This document shows positions 31,652-39,578 of a stretch of DNA of 49,824 bases, one piece after another; within the stretch, counting starts at the first letter, position 1; the number at the start of each line of letters is the position of its first letter. The position numbers were made by a program, and so were the translations under genes. The stretch comes from TMED26 sp002694075. GTDB lineage: Bacteria > Pseudomonadota > Alphaproteobacteria > Thalassobaculales > Thalassobaculaceae. The notes beneath the pieces were generated by a model. It did not search any database. It worked only from the letters and a program-made list of their open reading frames with translations, and had not been told where the DNA came from. The DNA is taken from NCBI GenBank assembly GCA_036160575.1, contig JAYYDT010000022.1, positions 1 to 49,824 of the forward strand. Reading direction: 5' to 3'.

Positions 31652-32893
31652 ATGTCGGACTTTTTTGACGACCTCGAGATCCGCGACCCCGCGGCGCGGG
31701 AAAGCGCGTTGATGGCGGCCCTCCCTGGGCAGTTGGCCCATGCCAAAACGCATGCGCCATTTTACGCCGATCATTTGGCTGAAATCGATGCCGCCGCGGT
31801 GACGAACCGGAACGCTTTGGCCACCTTGCCAGTGTTGCGCAAAAGCGATCTGATGGCGATCCAAAAAAGAGTGCCGCCCCTTGGTGGCATGACCACCGTC
31901 GCGCCTGGCCGCCTGCAGCATGTGTTCGTCTCGCCGGGGCCGATCTACGACCCCGAGGGGGTCGGCGGTGATCCATGGCGCTATGCGCGCGCGCTGTACG
32001 CCGCCGGCATGCGGCCCGGCGAGCTCATACATAACTGCTTTTCCTACCACCTGGTGCCGGCCGGCATGATGTTCGATCTCGCCGCCCGCACCTTGGGCTG
32101 CGCAGTGGTGCCAGGTGGCGTCGGCCAGACCGATATCCAACTGCAAACCATCGCTGATTTGAAGCCCGCGGCCTATGCCGGCACCCCTAGCTTTCTAAAG
32201 ATCTTGTTGGAGAAAGCGGCCGAGGACGGCGTCGACGTGTCCAGCATGACCTGCGCGGCGGTCGGCGCCGAACCGTTTCCGCCGAGCGTTCGGCAAGCGA
32301 TCCAGGATCTCGGCGTGACCGCGCTCCAAAACTATGGCACCGGCGATTTGGGTCTGGTCGCCTATGAAAGTGTGGCGGTCGACGGCATGATCCTGGGCGA
32401 GGGGATTATTGTCGAAATCCTACGGCCGGGCACCGGCGACCCGGTCACCGATGGCGAGGTCGGCGAGGTGGTGGTGACCAATCTCGACCCGGCCTATCCG
32501 TTGATCCGTTTCGCCACCGGCGACATGTCGGCGGTGCTGCCGGGGATCAGCCCCTGCGGGCGCACCAATACCCGTATCAAAGGGTGGATGGGGCGCGCCG
32601 ATCAGACCACCAAGGTGCGCGGCATGTTTGTGCATCCGGGCCAGATTAATGACGTGCTCAAGCGCCATGGCGAGGTCATCAAGGGGCGTTTGACGGTCGA
32701 CAACGCCGACGGTCGCGACAGCATGGTGCTGACCTGTGAGGTCGCTGACGGCACTGGCGGCGAGGCGCTCGCCGCGGCCCTCCGGGAGACCATTCAGAAT
32801 GTCACCAAGCTGCGCGGCGAGGTCCGTTTCACGGGGCCGGGAACGCTGCCCGGCGACGGTAAGGTGATCGATGACACCCGCACCTTTGAGTGA
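31652..32893 (+). CDS. Phenylacetate-CoA ligase-like (PaaK-family) AMP-ligase
   Basis: 413-residue protein of the PaaK adenylate-forming family. It shares the PaaK order: THAPFYADHL near the N-terminus, SYHLVPAGMMFDLAARTLG, YAGTPSFLKILLEKA, then LQNYGTGDLGLVAYE and the RIKGWMGRADQTTKVRGMFV hinge. The P-loop normally rich in Ser, Gly and Thr reads VFVSPGPIYDP instead, so the ATP-binding mode may differ. It is 33 bases after livF and 15 bases before the dipeptidase gene. Together with the ligase at 24521 it gives two CoA-activating steps in one transport operon. Substrate not known. Confidence 0.88.
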   Translation: MSDFFDDLEIRDPAARESALMAALPGQLAHAKTHAPFYADHLAEIDAAAVTNRNALATLPVLRKSDLMAIQKRVPPLGGMTTVAPGRLQHVFVSPGPIYDPEGVGGDPWRYARALYAAGMRPGELIHNCFSYHLVPAGMMFDLAARTLGCAVVPGGVGQTDIQLQTIADLKPAAYAGTPSFLKILLEKAAEDGVDVSSMTCAAVGAEPFPPSVRQAIQDLGVTALQNYGTGDLGLVAYESVAVDGMILGEGIIVEILRPGTGDPVTDGEVGEVVVTNLDPAYPLIRFATGDMSAVLPGISPCGRTNTRIKGWMGRADQTTKVRGMFVHPGQINDVLKRHGEVIKGRLTVDNADGRDSMVLTCEVADGTGGEALAAALRETIQNVTKLRGEVRFTGPGTLPGDGKVIDDTRTFE

Positions 32894-32908
32894 CCGTGGG
32901 ACCTGGCG

Positions 32909-33892
32909 ATGATGCGCGTTGACGCCCTGCAATACGCGAATTGGTCGGAAAAAATATTCCGAGAAATGCGCGCGGGCGGGCTCAACGCGGTGCATGTGAC
33001 CATCGCCTATCATGAGGGTTTTCGCGAAACCGTCTTGAATTTTGAGCGTTGGAATACTTGGTTTGAGCGTTTTCCCGACCTCATCATGAAGGGGTTGACG
33101 GCCAGCGATATCGACCGCGCTCGGGCAAGCGGTCGGACAGCCGTTTTCTTTGGCTTTCAAAATCCGTCGCCGATGGAAGACGACATCGGTTTGGTGGAAA
33201 TCCTGCACACCCTGGGCGCCCGCTTCATGCAGCTGACCTACAACAACCAGTCGCTGCTCGCCGCCGGCTGTTACGAGGCCGAGGATAGCGGCGTGACCCG
33301 CATGGGGCGGCAAGTCATCAAGGAAATGAATCGGGTTGGCCTGGTCGTCGATATGAGCCATTCGGCCGACCGCTCGACCATCGAGGCGGCTGAGATTTCC
33401 GAGCGGCCAATCGCCATCACCCATGCCAATCCCCATGCTTGGGCGCCGGCCCTGCGCAATAAGCGCGACGATGTGATCCGCGCGGTCACCGAGAAGGGCG
33501 GCATGATCGGCTTCTCGCTTTACCCTCACCATTTGCGGGACAAAAGCGACTGCACCTTGGAAAGTTTTTGCGCCATGGTCGCCGAGACGGCCGACAAATA
33601 TGGCGTCGACCATATCGGCATCGGCTCTGACCTGTGCCAGGACCAGCCGGACAGCGTTGTCGAATGGATGCGCGTCGGCCGCTGGACCAAGGAAATTGAT
33701 TATGGCGAGGGCTCGGCCGGCAATCCCGGTTTTCCGCCGCAGCCGCCTTGGTTTCGCGACAACCGTGATTTCGGCAATATCGAGCGGGGCCTGAGCGCCA
33801 TCGGTTTTGGCGCGGAAAACATCGCCAAGTTCATGGGCGGTAATTGGTACCGGTTTTTTGAAACCAGCTTCGGCCCCGGCGAGGCGACATGA
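32909..33892 (+). CDS. M19 dipeptidase-family protein lacking several metal ligands
   Basis: 327-residue member of the membrane (renal) dipeptidase family M19. Conserved parts include KEMNRVGLVVDMSHSADRST, PIAITHANPHAWAPALRNKR, and GGMIGFSLYP. Compared with human DPEP1, from memory, H198 and H219 correspond to H151 and H172 here. But the N-terminal HxD is VDALQYA (L7, Y9), E125 corresponds to Q84 in FFGFQNPSP, and H152 to Y111 in LTYNN. Two-metal dipeptidase activity is therefore doubtful. Its stop overlaps the next gene by four bases. It may hydrolyse another bond or bind a ligand in the same pathway as the ligases. Confidence 0.83.
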   Translation: MMRVDALQYANWSEKIFREMRAGGLNAVHVTIAYHEGFRETVLNFERWNTWFERFPDLIMKGLTASDIDRARASGRTAVFFGFQNPSPMEDDIGLVEILHTLGARFMQLTYNNQSLLAAGCYEAEDSGVTRMGRQVIKEMNRVGLVVDMSHSADRSTIEAAEISERPIAITHANPHAWAPALRNKRDDVIRAVTEKGGMIGFSLYPHHLRDKSDCTLESFCAMVAETADKYGVDHIGIGSDLCQDQPDSVVEWMRVGRWTKEIDYGEGSAGNPGFPPQPPWFRDNRDFGNIERGLSAIGFGAENIAKFMGGNWYRFFETSFGPGEAT

Positions 33893-35583
33893 AAACCCCC
33901 GCTACTGCCCGCGCCGCCGCCGCCGCCATTCCCCGCCGGTCGCCGCGCACCGTCATGCGCCTGGCCCGTCTTGGCGCCTTGCATCAATCGCGGCTCAGTT
34001 TCATGCGCGTTTTGACACGCCGTATGGCCGCCGAAGGTTGGCGTTTCGCGCGTCCGCACTTCCGCTTCGACGCCGCCGGCGTTGGCCGCGCGGTGTATAC
34101 CGCGACCACGCCCACGCGCACCTATTCCCTGGTCGCCTTTGGCCACGACCTGCCCGATGCGCAGCGATCCGACCGAGTCATCGCCGAGGCGTGGGACGCC
34201 ACCTTCACCCTTGTCGACGGCGTCCCCTCGGCGGCCGATTTAGACCGTCTCGCTGGCCAAGTGCCCTATCAAGAGGCCGGCCGCGTCGGCGCCGGTGAGC
34301 TGTGTTTGGCGCGGGCCAATAAATCGGCGCGCTTGTGGCGGCAGGTGGTCGATGCCTTGGCCGCCGGCCGGCAACCCGATTTGGCGTCCTTGGCGGAGGT
34401 CGGTTACCTGATGCGCACCACGGCGGTTTACGGGTCCGGAAAATTCGGGGCCGCCGATTATCAAATGATCGCCGACCGACCGGAAATGTCCACGCCGTTC
34501 CAAGCCGAAATGCTAACGGTCTATTTGATCCGCGTCTTCGTCCGCGATTTGGTCAACCACCTCGCCCGCGCCGAGGGCGGCGCGGCGGCCGCCGAACTGG
34601 ACCCCGCCTTGGCCACGCGCATCGGTATCGGCAATTCGACCGGCCTTGGCATGGCGCCTTTCCTGATCAACCATCCGCGCTTGTTGAACAATTGGATCGA
34701 CGCCCGCGAGACGGCCATCGCCCGGGTGCGCGCACGGCCCACCGCTCGGGCCGAAGAGGCCGACTTGTTTCGCGGTCTGGTGGCGGCGATCGGCGCGGCT
34801 CAGCCGCATTGGCCCGCCGCGCACCCGATCCAGGGTGCCAAGCAAGCGGCGCTGGGCGCCGACCTGGCGCGGCTAGACGCGCATTTGCAAACCGCCGATT
34901 TGATCGCTGACATGCCGTGGGATCGGTTGATGGACTGGGCCGCCAACGCGCTGAGTGAAGAAGGCCAGGAATTAGTCGCCTCGTTGATGCTCGAACCCTA
35001 TGGCGTCCTGGTCGATGATTTGGCGGCGACCATGGCCGACCGGGACCCACCGCCGCGCATTGACGGCGCCATGACCGTGGGCACCCTTCGCCGGCGCTTG
35101 GCGGCGGCTTATGATTGGGCGCTGGCGGTCGATTGGACGGCGCCGGCGGCGGCGGCGCGGGCCTGGTATGTGTCGGCGGAAAAGCGTGAGCCGCGCCTCG
35201 GCGAACGCTACGAAGAGCCCATCGCCGCCTATGAACAGCCGCTCGCGCCCGGCCGCGACGTGGCCGCCGCCGACCGCGCTTTGGCGGACTGGCCGGACGA
35301 CGCGCCGGTGGCCGATTTTCTGTTAAGCCACCCCGCGCACCGCCATAGCGTCCGGCGCATTCAAAACGCCGCGCCCTATAGCGAAATTCGCGACAACACC
35401 ATCGCCAAGGATTTCGTCGCGATCGACATGTTACGCGCCAAGCTGTCGTTTTTCGGCGCCACGCGCTTTGACCCACGGTCCGACCGCTGGGTGCGGATTT
35501 GCATGTTCGCTGGCGCGCCGTACCCCGCCGATTTATGTTCCGCCACCGCCGATCGCTGGGTTTACGCCGACGGCGCCCTGTGA
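33889..35583 (+). CDS. Unrecognised 564-residue protein in the dipeptidase operon
   Basis: I do not recognise this family. The soluble 564-residue product has no signal peptide and no clear membrane segment. Conserved-looking stretches are YLMRTTAVYGSGKFGAADY, ATRIGIGNSTGLGMAPFLIN, and RRIQNAAPYSEIRDNTIAKD. Long alanine-rich helices surround them. The ATG overlaps the M19 stop (ATGA) and the next gene starts at the stop of this one (GTGA), so all three are translationally coupled. The even composition and complete frame suggest a real, expressed enzyme of the same pathway. No function is proposed. Confidence 0.7.
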   Translation: MKTPATARAAAAAIPRRSPRTVMRLARLGALHQSRLSFMRVLTRRMAAEGWRFARPHFRFDAAGVGRAVYTATTPTRTYSLVAFGHDLPDAQRSDRVIAEAWDATFTLVDGVPSAADLDRLAGQVPYQEAGRVGAGELCLARANKSARLWRQVVDALAAGRQPDLASLAEVGYLMRTTAVYGSGKFGAADYQMIADRPEMSTPFQAEMLTVYLIRVFVRDLVNHLARAEGGAAAAELDPALATRIGIGNSTGLGMAPFLINHPRLLNNWIDARETAIARVRARPTARAEEADLFRGLVAAIGAAQPHWPAAHPIQGAKQAALGADLARLDAHLQTADLIADMPWDRLMDWAANALSEEGQELVASLMLEPYGVLVDDLAATMADRDPPPRIDGAMTVGTLRRRLAAAYDWALAVDWTAPAAAARAWYVSAEKREPRLGERYEEPIAAYEQPLAPGRDVAAADRALADWPDDAPVADFLLSHPAHRHSVRRIQNAAPYSEIRDNTIAKDFVAIDMLRAKLSFFGATRFDPRSDRWVRICMFAGAPYPADLCSATADRWVYADGAL

Positions 35584-36239
35584 GCCACGGCGCCCTCATC
35601 GAACATTCTTTCAGTGAGGTGATGGCCCTCGCGCGGGCGGCGACGCGCGGTGTCGGCGACGCCTGGGGCACCGCCGAGGATGCCGCCACCGCGGTTCAAT
35701 GGCTGCATCGCCAAGGCCTGGATGGCGTGACCGCCCTGGCTGATTTGCTGACCGCTCGCGATGGCCGGACGGTGGGCGATTGGGTGCCGCGCCTGGAAGA
35801 CCCGGTGTGGACGGCGGCCGGTGGCCGGCTATGCCCGCTGGCCACCGGCGCCGCCTTGGCCGACCGCCGCGCGGCGGTGATGGTGGCGCCGCCGGGCTTG
35901 GGGCCGGTGGTGGCGCCACTGTTGTTAATGCCTTTTATCGCCGATGTGGCCCGCGGGCAGGCGGTTTTAACCGTGACTTGGGCCGGTGTGACCGCGGTTA
36001 CCGATGGCGCCGGCCTGGCTTATGACGGCGCCATGTCGGCCTTGATGATCGGCGCCGCGCGGCCGGTGGTGCTGCGGCCGGGCGGCCGGTTGCGGGCGGC
36101 GGTCAAGCTTTGCGACCGTGCCTTCGTCGCCCCGGCGGGGCTGCAGCGCTTGAGCCTGTTTGCCGACCGCACCCTGGCGCCGGCGACGGCCGAGTCGCGG
36201 GCGCGGGGCGCCGGCGGCGGGGATGACTCGCTGGGTTAG
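35580..36239 (+). CDS. DUF3726-family protein
   Basis: 219-residue protein. The N-terminal part SEVMALARAATRGVGDAWGT, AEDAATAVQWLHRQGLDGV and the general layout fit DUF3726, a family with no known function. The GTG start at 35580 overlaps the preceding stop (GTGA). The middle is hydrophobic and glycine-rich (VAPPGLGPVVAPLLLMPFIA) but short for a membrane span. It is the third gene of the M19/unknown/DUF3726 unit. Similar DUF3726 genes occur next to genes of acid and amide breakdown in related bacteria; that is recollection, not something visible here. Confidence 0.72.
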   Translation: MSHGALIEHSFSEVMALARAATRGVGDAWGTAEDAATAVQWLHRQGLDGVTALADLLTARDGRTVGDWVPRLEDPVWTAAGGRLCPLATGAALADRRAAVMVAPPGLGPVVAPLLLMPFIADVARGQAVLTVTWAGVTAVTDGAGLAYDGAMSALMIGAARPVVLRPGGRLRAAVKLCDRAFVAPAGLQRLSLFADRTLAPATAESRARGAGGGDDSLG

Positions 36240-36336
36240 GCGCGGGGCAAATCGTTCGAATATTTCATCCACTCTAAAGAATAAAATAGCTAGACTCGTC
36301 CCCACCAGATGGCGATGCCAATCGATGGGGGGAGCG

Positions 36337-36957
36337 ATGGCCTCGAAAGCGGAAATTTCATGCGCCTGTGGCGCCTGCGGACTGACTCTAAACGATCCGA
36401 CACCGCAAATGTCTTTGCTCTGTGCCTGCGAAGATTGTCGTCAGGCCGCGGCTTGGGCGGCGACCAAGGGCGGTAACGCCCCGCGAGACATCATTTACAG
36501 TGTTTATTGCCGGTCCGATTTTAGCGACGTGCGGGGGCTGGACAATATGTGCGCGGCGCGGCTACGGGACGACGGGCGGTCGACGCGGATCTATTGTAAA
36601 TCCTGTTACGCCTGCGTCGCCATCGACCACGCGGTGTCCTATGCCAACAATGTCTTTATGTTTCAACCGGATCATTGCCGGCCAAATTTCGATGTCACGG
36701 TGGCCCCGACGGCGATGATCCAACTTCGCGATTACCCCGGCGATTTGGCGCCCACGCCATCGGCGCAATTACCGGTCTTCCACACCTTCCGCTATCCGCA
36801 GGAACGGGCGCGTTTCGTCGCCCTGCCGGCGGTTGGCAAGTGTTTTTCACCGCCCCCGACACCGGCCCGCGGGCAGACCATCCGCGACATCATCGCGCGC
36901 CTGGCGTCTGTCGAGGTTTTAGGTTTGCGCCAAGGCGCGCCGGTCACCGCGTCCTGA
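36337..36957 (+). CDS. GFA (glutathione-dependent formaldehyde-activating)-like zinc protein
   Basis: 206-residue protein with the cysteine pattern of the GFA fold: CACGACGLTL, LLCACEDCRQAAAWA and RIYCKSCYACVA. The family binds zinc by these cysteines, and Gfa of Paracoccus catalyses formaldehyde-glutathione addition. Most homologues have unknown roles. The ATG at 36337 has GGGGGGAG just upstream; an in-frame ATG at 36325 overlaps this site. About 100 bases separate it from the DUF3726 gene, so it may have its own promoter. It is convergent with the thioesterase gene. Confidence 0.78.
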   Translation: MASKAEISCACGACGLTLNDPTPQMSLLCACEDCRQAAAWAATKGGNAPRDIIYSVYCRSDFSDVRGLDNMCAARLRDDGRSTRIYCKSCYACVAIDHAVSYANNVFMFQPDHCRPNFDVTVAPTAMIQLRDYPGDLAPTPSAQLPVFHTFRYPQERARFVALPAVGKCFSPPPTPARGQTIRDIIARLASVEVLGLRQGAPVTAS

Positions 36958-36978
36958 GGTAACTGTTCGCCGGCGATT

Positions 36979-37428
36979 TCACGGCCGCGCCGCGCCTTGA
37001 TAGGCGCGGTCGGCGGCGGTCGACGCCATGGTCCCTTGGAGCACGGCGATCAACGCGCGCTCCTCACCGGTGACGGCGAACACTTCGGCGGTCACGACGA
37101 TCAACCGCCGGCCGCCTTTAACCACCTTGCCGACCGCCAGCAAACTGTCGCCGACCGCCGGGGCCAGAAAATTGATTTTCAACTCGGCGGTCAGCACTTC
37201 TTTGTCTTCGGGCAATTGCGACAGCGCGGCGTAGCCGGCGGCGGTGTCGCCCAGCGCGAAGGTCAGCGCGCCGGCGCCGGCCCCTTGCTGTTGGCGGCTG
37301 CTCGCCAGGATCGGCGCCGCCAACCAGACTTCTCCGGCGGCCACCTGGTGGAGGCGCACGCCAAGCGTTCGCATCATAGTCTGCGCCGCCAAGCTTTGTT
37401 CGATGCGCTGCCAAAGAAGATCGGTCAT
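36979..37428 (-). CDS. PaaI-family (hotdog) thioesterase
   Basis: 149-residue hotdog-fold protein. GVRLHQVAAGEVWLAAPILA, the GAGALTFALGDTAAGYAALS helix segment, and LTAELKINFLAPAVGDSLLA are typical of PaaI/YdiI-like acyl-CoA thioesterases. It would release a free acid from a CoA thioester, a useful overflow step next to the two CoA ligases and the enoyl-CoA hydratase. The ATG at 37428 is one codon after a TTG and has AGG 4 bases upstream. It is divergent from the first GYD gene. Confidence 0.84.
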   Translation of the reverse strand: MTDLLWQRIEQSLAAQTMMRTLGVRLHQVAAGEVWLAAPILASSRQQQGAGAGALTFALGDTAAGYAALSQLPEDKEVLTAELKINFLAPAVGDSLLAVGKVVKGGRRLIVVTAEVFAVTGEERALIAVLQGTMASTAADRAYQGAARP

Positions 37429-37560
37429 CAACCTGCGCCGCTGGGTAACAAATTTAACAACTAAGCTTATCGTACCGGTTGGCCGGTCACCACGGCTTTA
37501 AAGATAGGGGTCGATGCCGCCACATGGGTTCAGACCGAGCGGACGCTTTTGGAGAAAACA

Positions 37561-37920
37561 ATGCCGAAATTTCTTGTGAAGGCGCAATATTCGAGCGCGG
37601 CGTTTCGCGGCTTGATCGAGGATCCGGCGGACCGCCGGACGACAACCGAAAAACTGTTGGCGGGCGCCGGCGTGACCCTGCATGAATGGTTCTTTGTGCC
37701 CGATACGGGGGAGAGCGTGGTGATTGTCGAGGGCAGTCATGACCAAGTGCGCTTGGCCCGTATGGTGGCGATGGCGACCGGCGCTTTTGCCAACAGTCAC
37801 GCCGTTGAGATCATCAGTTCCAACGAGCTGACCACTCTGGCCCAGAACGCGGCGGATATCGGCCGCGACTACGTCGCGCCGAATATGGATCAGATTGACC
37901 GCATGCTGCTGGATGAGTAA
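37561..37920 (+). CDS. GYD domain protein, copy 1
   Basis: 119-residue single-domain protein of the GYD (ferredoxin-like dimeric alpha-beta barrel) type: MPKFLVKAQYSSAAFRGLIE, SVVIVEGSHDQVRLARMVA, and TGAFANSHAVEIISSNEL. It ends IGRDYVAPNMDQIDRMLLDE. It is a paralogue of the gene at 39189: both are 119 residues, start and end alike, and share the FRGLIEDPADRR/FRGIANDPSDRR segment. Function is not known for this family. GGAG lies 7 bases before the ATG. A GC-rich stem-loop follows the stop. Confidence 0.8.
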   Translation: MPKFLVKAQYSSAAFRGLIEDPADRRTTTEKLLAGAGVTLHEWFFVPDTGESVVIVEGSHDQVRLARMVAMATGAFANSHAVEIISSNELTTLAQNAADIGRDYVAPNMDQIDRMLLDE

Positions 37921-37929
37921 CCGCCGACG

Positions 37930-37950
37930 CCCGCGCCCCGGTGGCGCGGG
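37930..37950 (+). terminator. Stem-loop after GYD copy 1
   Basis: Perfect 8-base stem CCCGCGCC / GGCGCGGG with loop CCGGT, 9 bases after the stop and followed by TTAAGC. The short T-run makes termination uncertain, but it would separate this gene from the racemase-like gene. Confidence 0.45.
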
Positions 37951-37992
37951 TTAAGCGAGACGCGCGACAAGCTTTCGGGCCATGATGGACTA

Positions 37993-38036
37993 GCCGGCGG
38001 TGGGCCGGCGGTGGGCCGGCGGCGGGCCGGCGGGGG
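37993..38036. repeat. 11-base tandem repeat upstream of the racemase-like gene
   Basis: Four copies of GCCGGCGGTGG (the third and fourth each differ by one or two bases) run directly into the GGGGGAGG ribosome site of the gene at 38047. It is not coding. Copy-number change by slippage could alter leader length or structure. Confidence 0.85.
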
Positions 38037-38046
38037 AGGCGTGACG

Positions 38047-38850
38047 ATGGATGAGATAGGCCGTTTAGGGCGCGACAATTGGGGTTGGCAGGCCCGTATC
38101 GGCATGTTCATCGTCGGCAACGAAGCGGTGCCGGAAGCGGAAATGTGGGCGATGGCGCCGCCCCATGTCTCGATCCACGCCGCTCGGGTGACGGCGTCCT
38201 CACCCTGGGCGCCCTGGGACACGGGCCGAACCACGGTCAGCCTCGCCGACGATTTGACCCGCGGCTGCCGGCAGTTCGCCGCCATGCGCCTGTCGGCGGT
38301 GGTAGTCGGCCATAGTTCTAGCAGCTTTGTTGGCGGCGTCGGCTGGGATCGGGCGGTGGTCGCCCAACTCGCCGAAATTCTTGGTCCTGAAATTGCTCTC
38401 AGCACCAACGGCCTCGACTGCCAGGCGGCCTTGCGACACCTGGGGGTGACGGCGCCGTTTCTGGTCATTCCACCGTGGTATAATGATGCTAGCCTAGCCG
38501 CCGCGCTCGAATATTTGAAGGCGCATGATCTGGCGCCTGCCGGGTACCTGCGTCAAGACCCTGGGATCGGTTGGCGCGACCTGGCGCCGGAAAGCCTTTA
38601 CGGCCACGGCATGGGTTTCGCCCAGGATGTCGAAAGCTTGTACCGGCAAATCCGCGCCGCCTGTCCGTCGGCTGCCGACGGCGTGTTGATCGCCGGCACC
38701 GGTTTTCGTTGCGTGGCGATTTTGGAGGCCCTGGAACAGGACCTCGGCCGGCCGGTGGTGTCGGCCAATCAAGCCAGCCTGTGGCAGGGCTTGCGGCGGG
38801 CCGGGGTGGGCCGGCCTGTGACCGGTTTCGGCCGACTGCTGCGCGGCTAA
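38047..38850 (+). CDS. Asp/Glu racemase / arylmalonate decarboxylase-family protein
   Basis: 267-residue protein of the Asp/Glu racemase superfamily, which also holds maleate isomerase, hydantoin racemase and arylmalonate decarboxylase. The second-half motif is normal: C222 in GTGFRCVAILEALE, then VVSANQASLWQGLRRAG. In the first half the usual catalytic cysteine (as in xCTSG) is replaced by serines: VVGHSSSSFVGG (S90-S93). Two-base racemisation needs both cysteines; arylmalonate decarboxylase keeps only the second one. A decarboxylase or isomerase-like role is therefore more likely than racemisation. GAGG lies 7 bases before ATG 38047. It is flanked by two GYD genes on the same strand. Confidence 0.82.
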   Translation: MDEIGRLGRDNWGWQARIGMFIVGNEAVPEAEMWAMAPPHVSIHAARVTASSPWAPWDTGRTTVSLADDLTRGCRQFAAMRLSAVVVGHSSSSFVGGVGWDRAVVAQLAEILGPEIALSTNGLDCQAALRHLGVTAPFLVIPPWYNDASLAAALEYLKAHDLAPAGYLRQDPGIGWRDLAPESLYGHGMGFAQDVESLYRQIRAACPSAADGVLIAGTGFRCVAILEALEQDLGRPVVSANQASLWQGLRRAGVGRPVTGFGRLLRG

Positions 38851-39188
38851 CGGCTTTCGGCTCTCTGGTCTCGGGTCATCGGCGGCCATTGCCGCGCCGC
38901 GTCGCGTTCGACGCTCACCACCGGGAGATGGCGGGCACGGCGCGAGGTAGGCCCTAAACCGCCTTTTCCCGCCTGAACATCGGCACACATCGGCCGCCGA
39001 AGCCTAGGGCGGTGGGTTGGGCGTGTTTGCGGCCTGCATTGCTGAATAGGGTTAACGGGCGGACATCGGCAATTTAGGTGACCGCGGCCGCGAAAGTCGT
39101 CAAAATAACACGACCCGCCGGCGTCTTAGGGATGACCGGATCAGCCGCTGGCGGCCAGGGCCGACCAGATGCATTGGGAGGGAAAGGG
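38851..39188. other. Intergenic region before GYD copy 2
   Basis: 338 bases with no coding frame I can support. The region holds GC-rich sequence, then GGGAGG 7 bases before the ATG at 39189. An open frame upstream of that ATG (from 39078) has no similarity. No clear promoter was found. Confidence 0.45.
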
Positions 39189-39548
39189 ATGGCGCTAATC
39201 CTAGTGAAGACACGCTATAACTCGGAAGGTTTTCGCGGCATCGCCAACGATCCAAGCGACCGGCGCGCGGCCAGCGAGGCCGGTTTCGCTGCCGCTAATT
39301 GGCAATTGCGCGATATGTATTTCCTGCCGTCATCGTCGGAATGGCTGATGATCGTTGAGGGCGATCCGGAAAATATGGTCGCCATGGAGGTGTCGATCAT
39401 GTCGTCCGGCGCCTTCGAATACGCCCATTGCGAGGTGATTGTCACACCAGAGTCGTTTTTGACCCAAACTCAGCGGGCGGGCGAACTTGCCGCAAAATAC
39501 GACGCTCCCAACCGTGACGAGATCGACCGCGTGCTACTCGACGACTGA
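39189..39548 (+). CDS. GYD domain protein, copy 2
   Basis: 119-residue paralogue of the gene at 37561. It reads MALILVKTRYNSEGFRGIAN, then DMYFLPSSSEWLMIVEGDPE, and ends AAKYDAPNRDEIDRVLLDD. The shared end (DQIDRMLLDE / DEIDRVLLDD) and equal length show they arose by duplication. The start at 39189 has GGGAGG 7 bases upstream; an open frame to 39078 is not supported. It is 30 bases before the enoyl-CoA hydratase gene and likely co-transcribed. These pairs may form a heterodimer, which is my inference. Confidence 0.8.
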   Translation: MALILVKTRYNSEGFRGIANDPSDRRAASEAGFAAANWQLRDMYFLPSSSEWLMIVEGDPENMVAMEVSIMSSGAFEYAHCEVIVTPESFLTQTQRAGELAAKYDAPNRDEIDRVLLDD

Positions 39549-39578
39549 CTTTCACCCTTATTTTGGGAAGGTACCATA

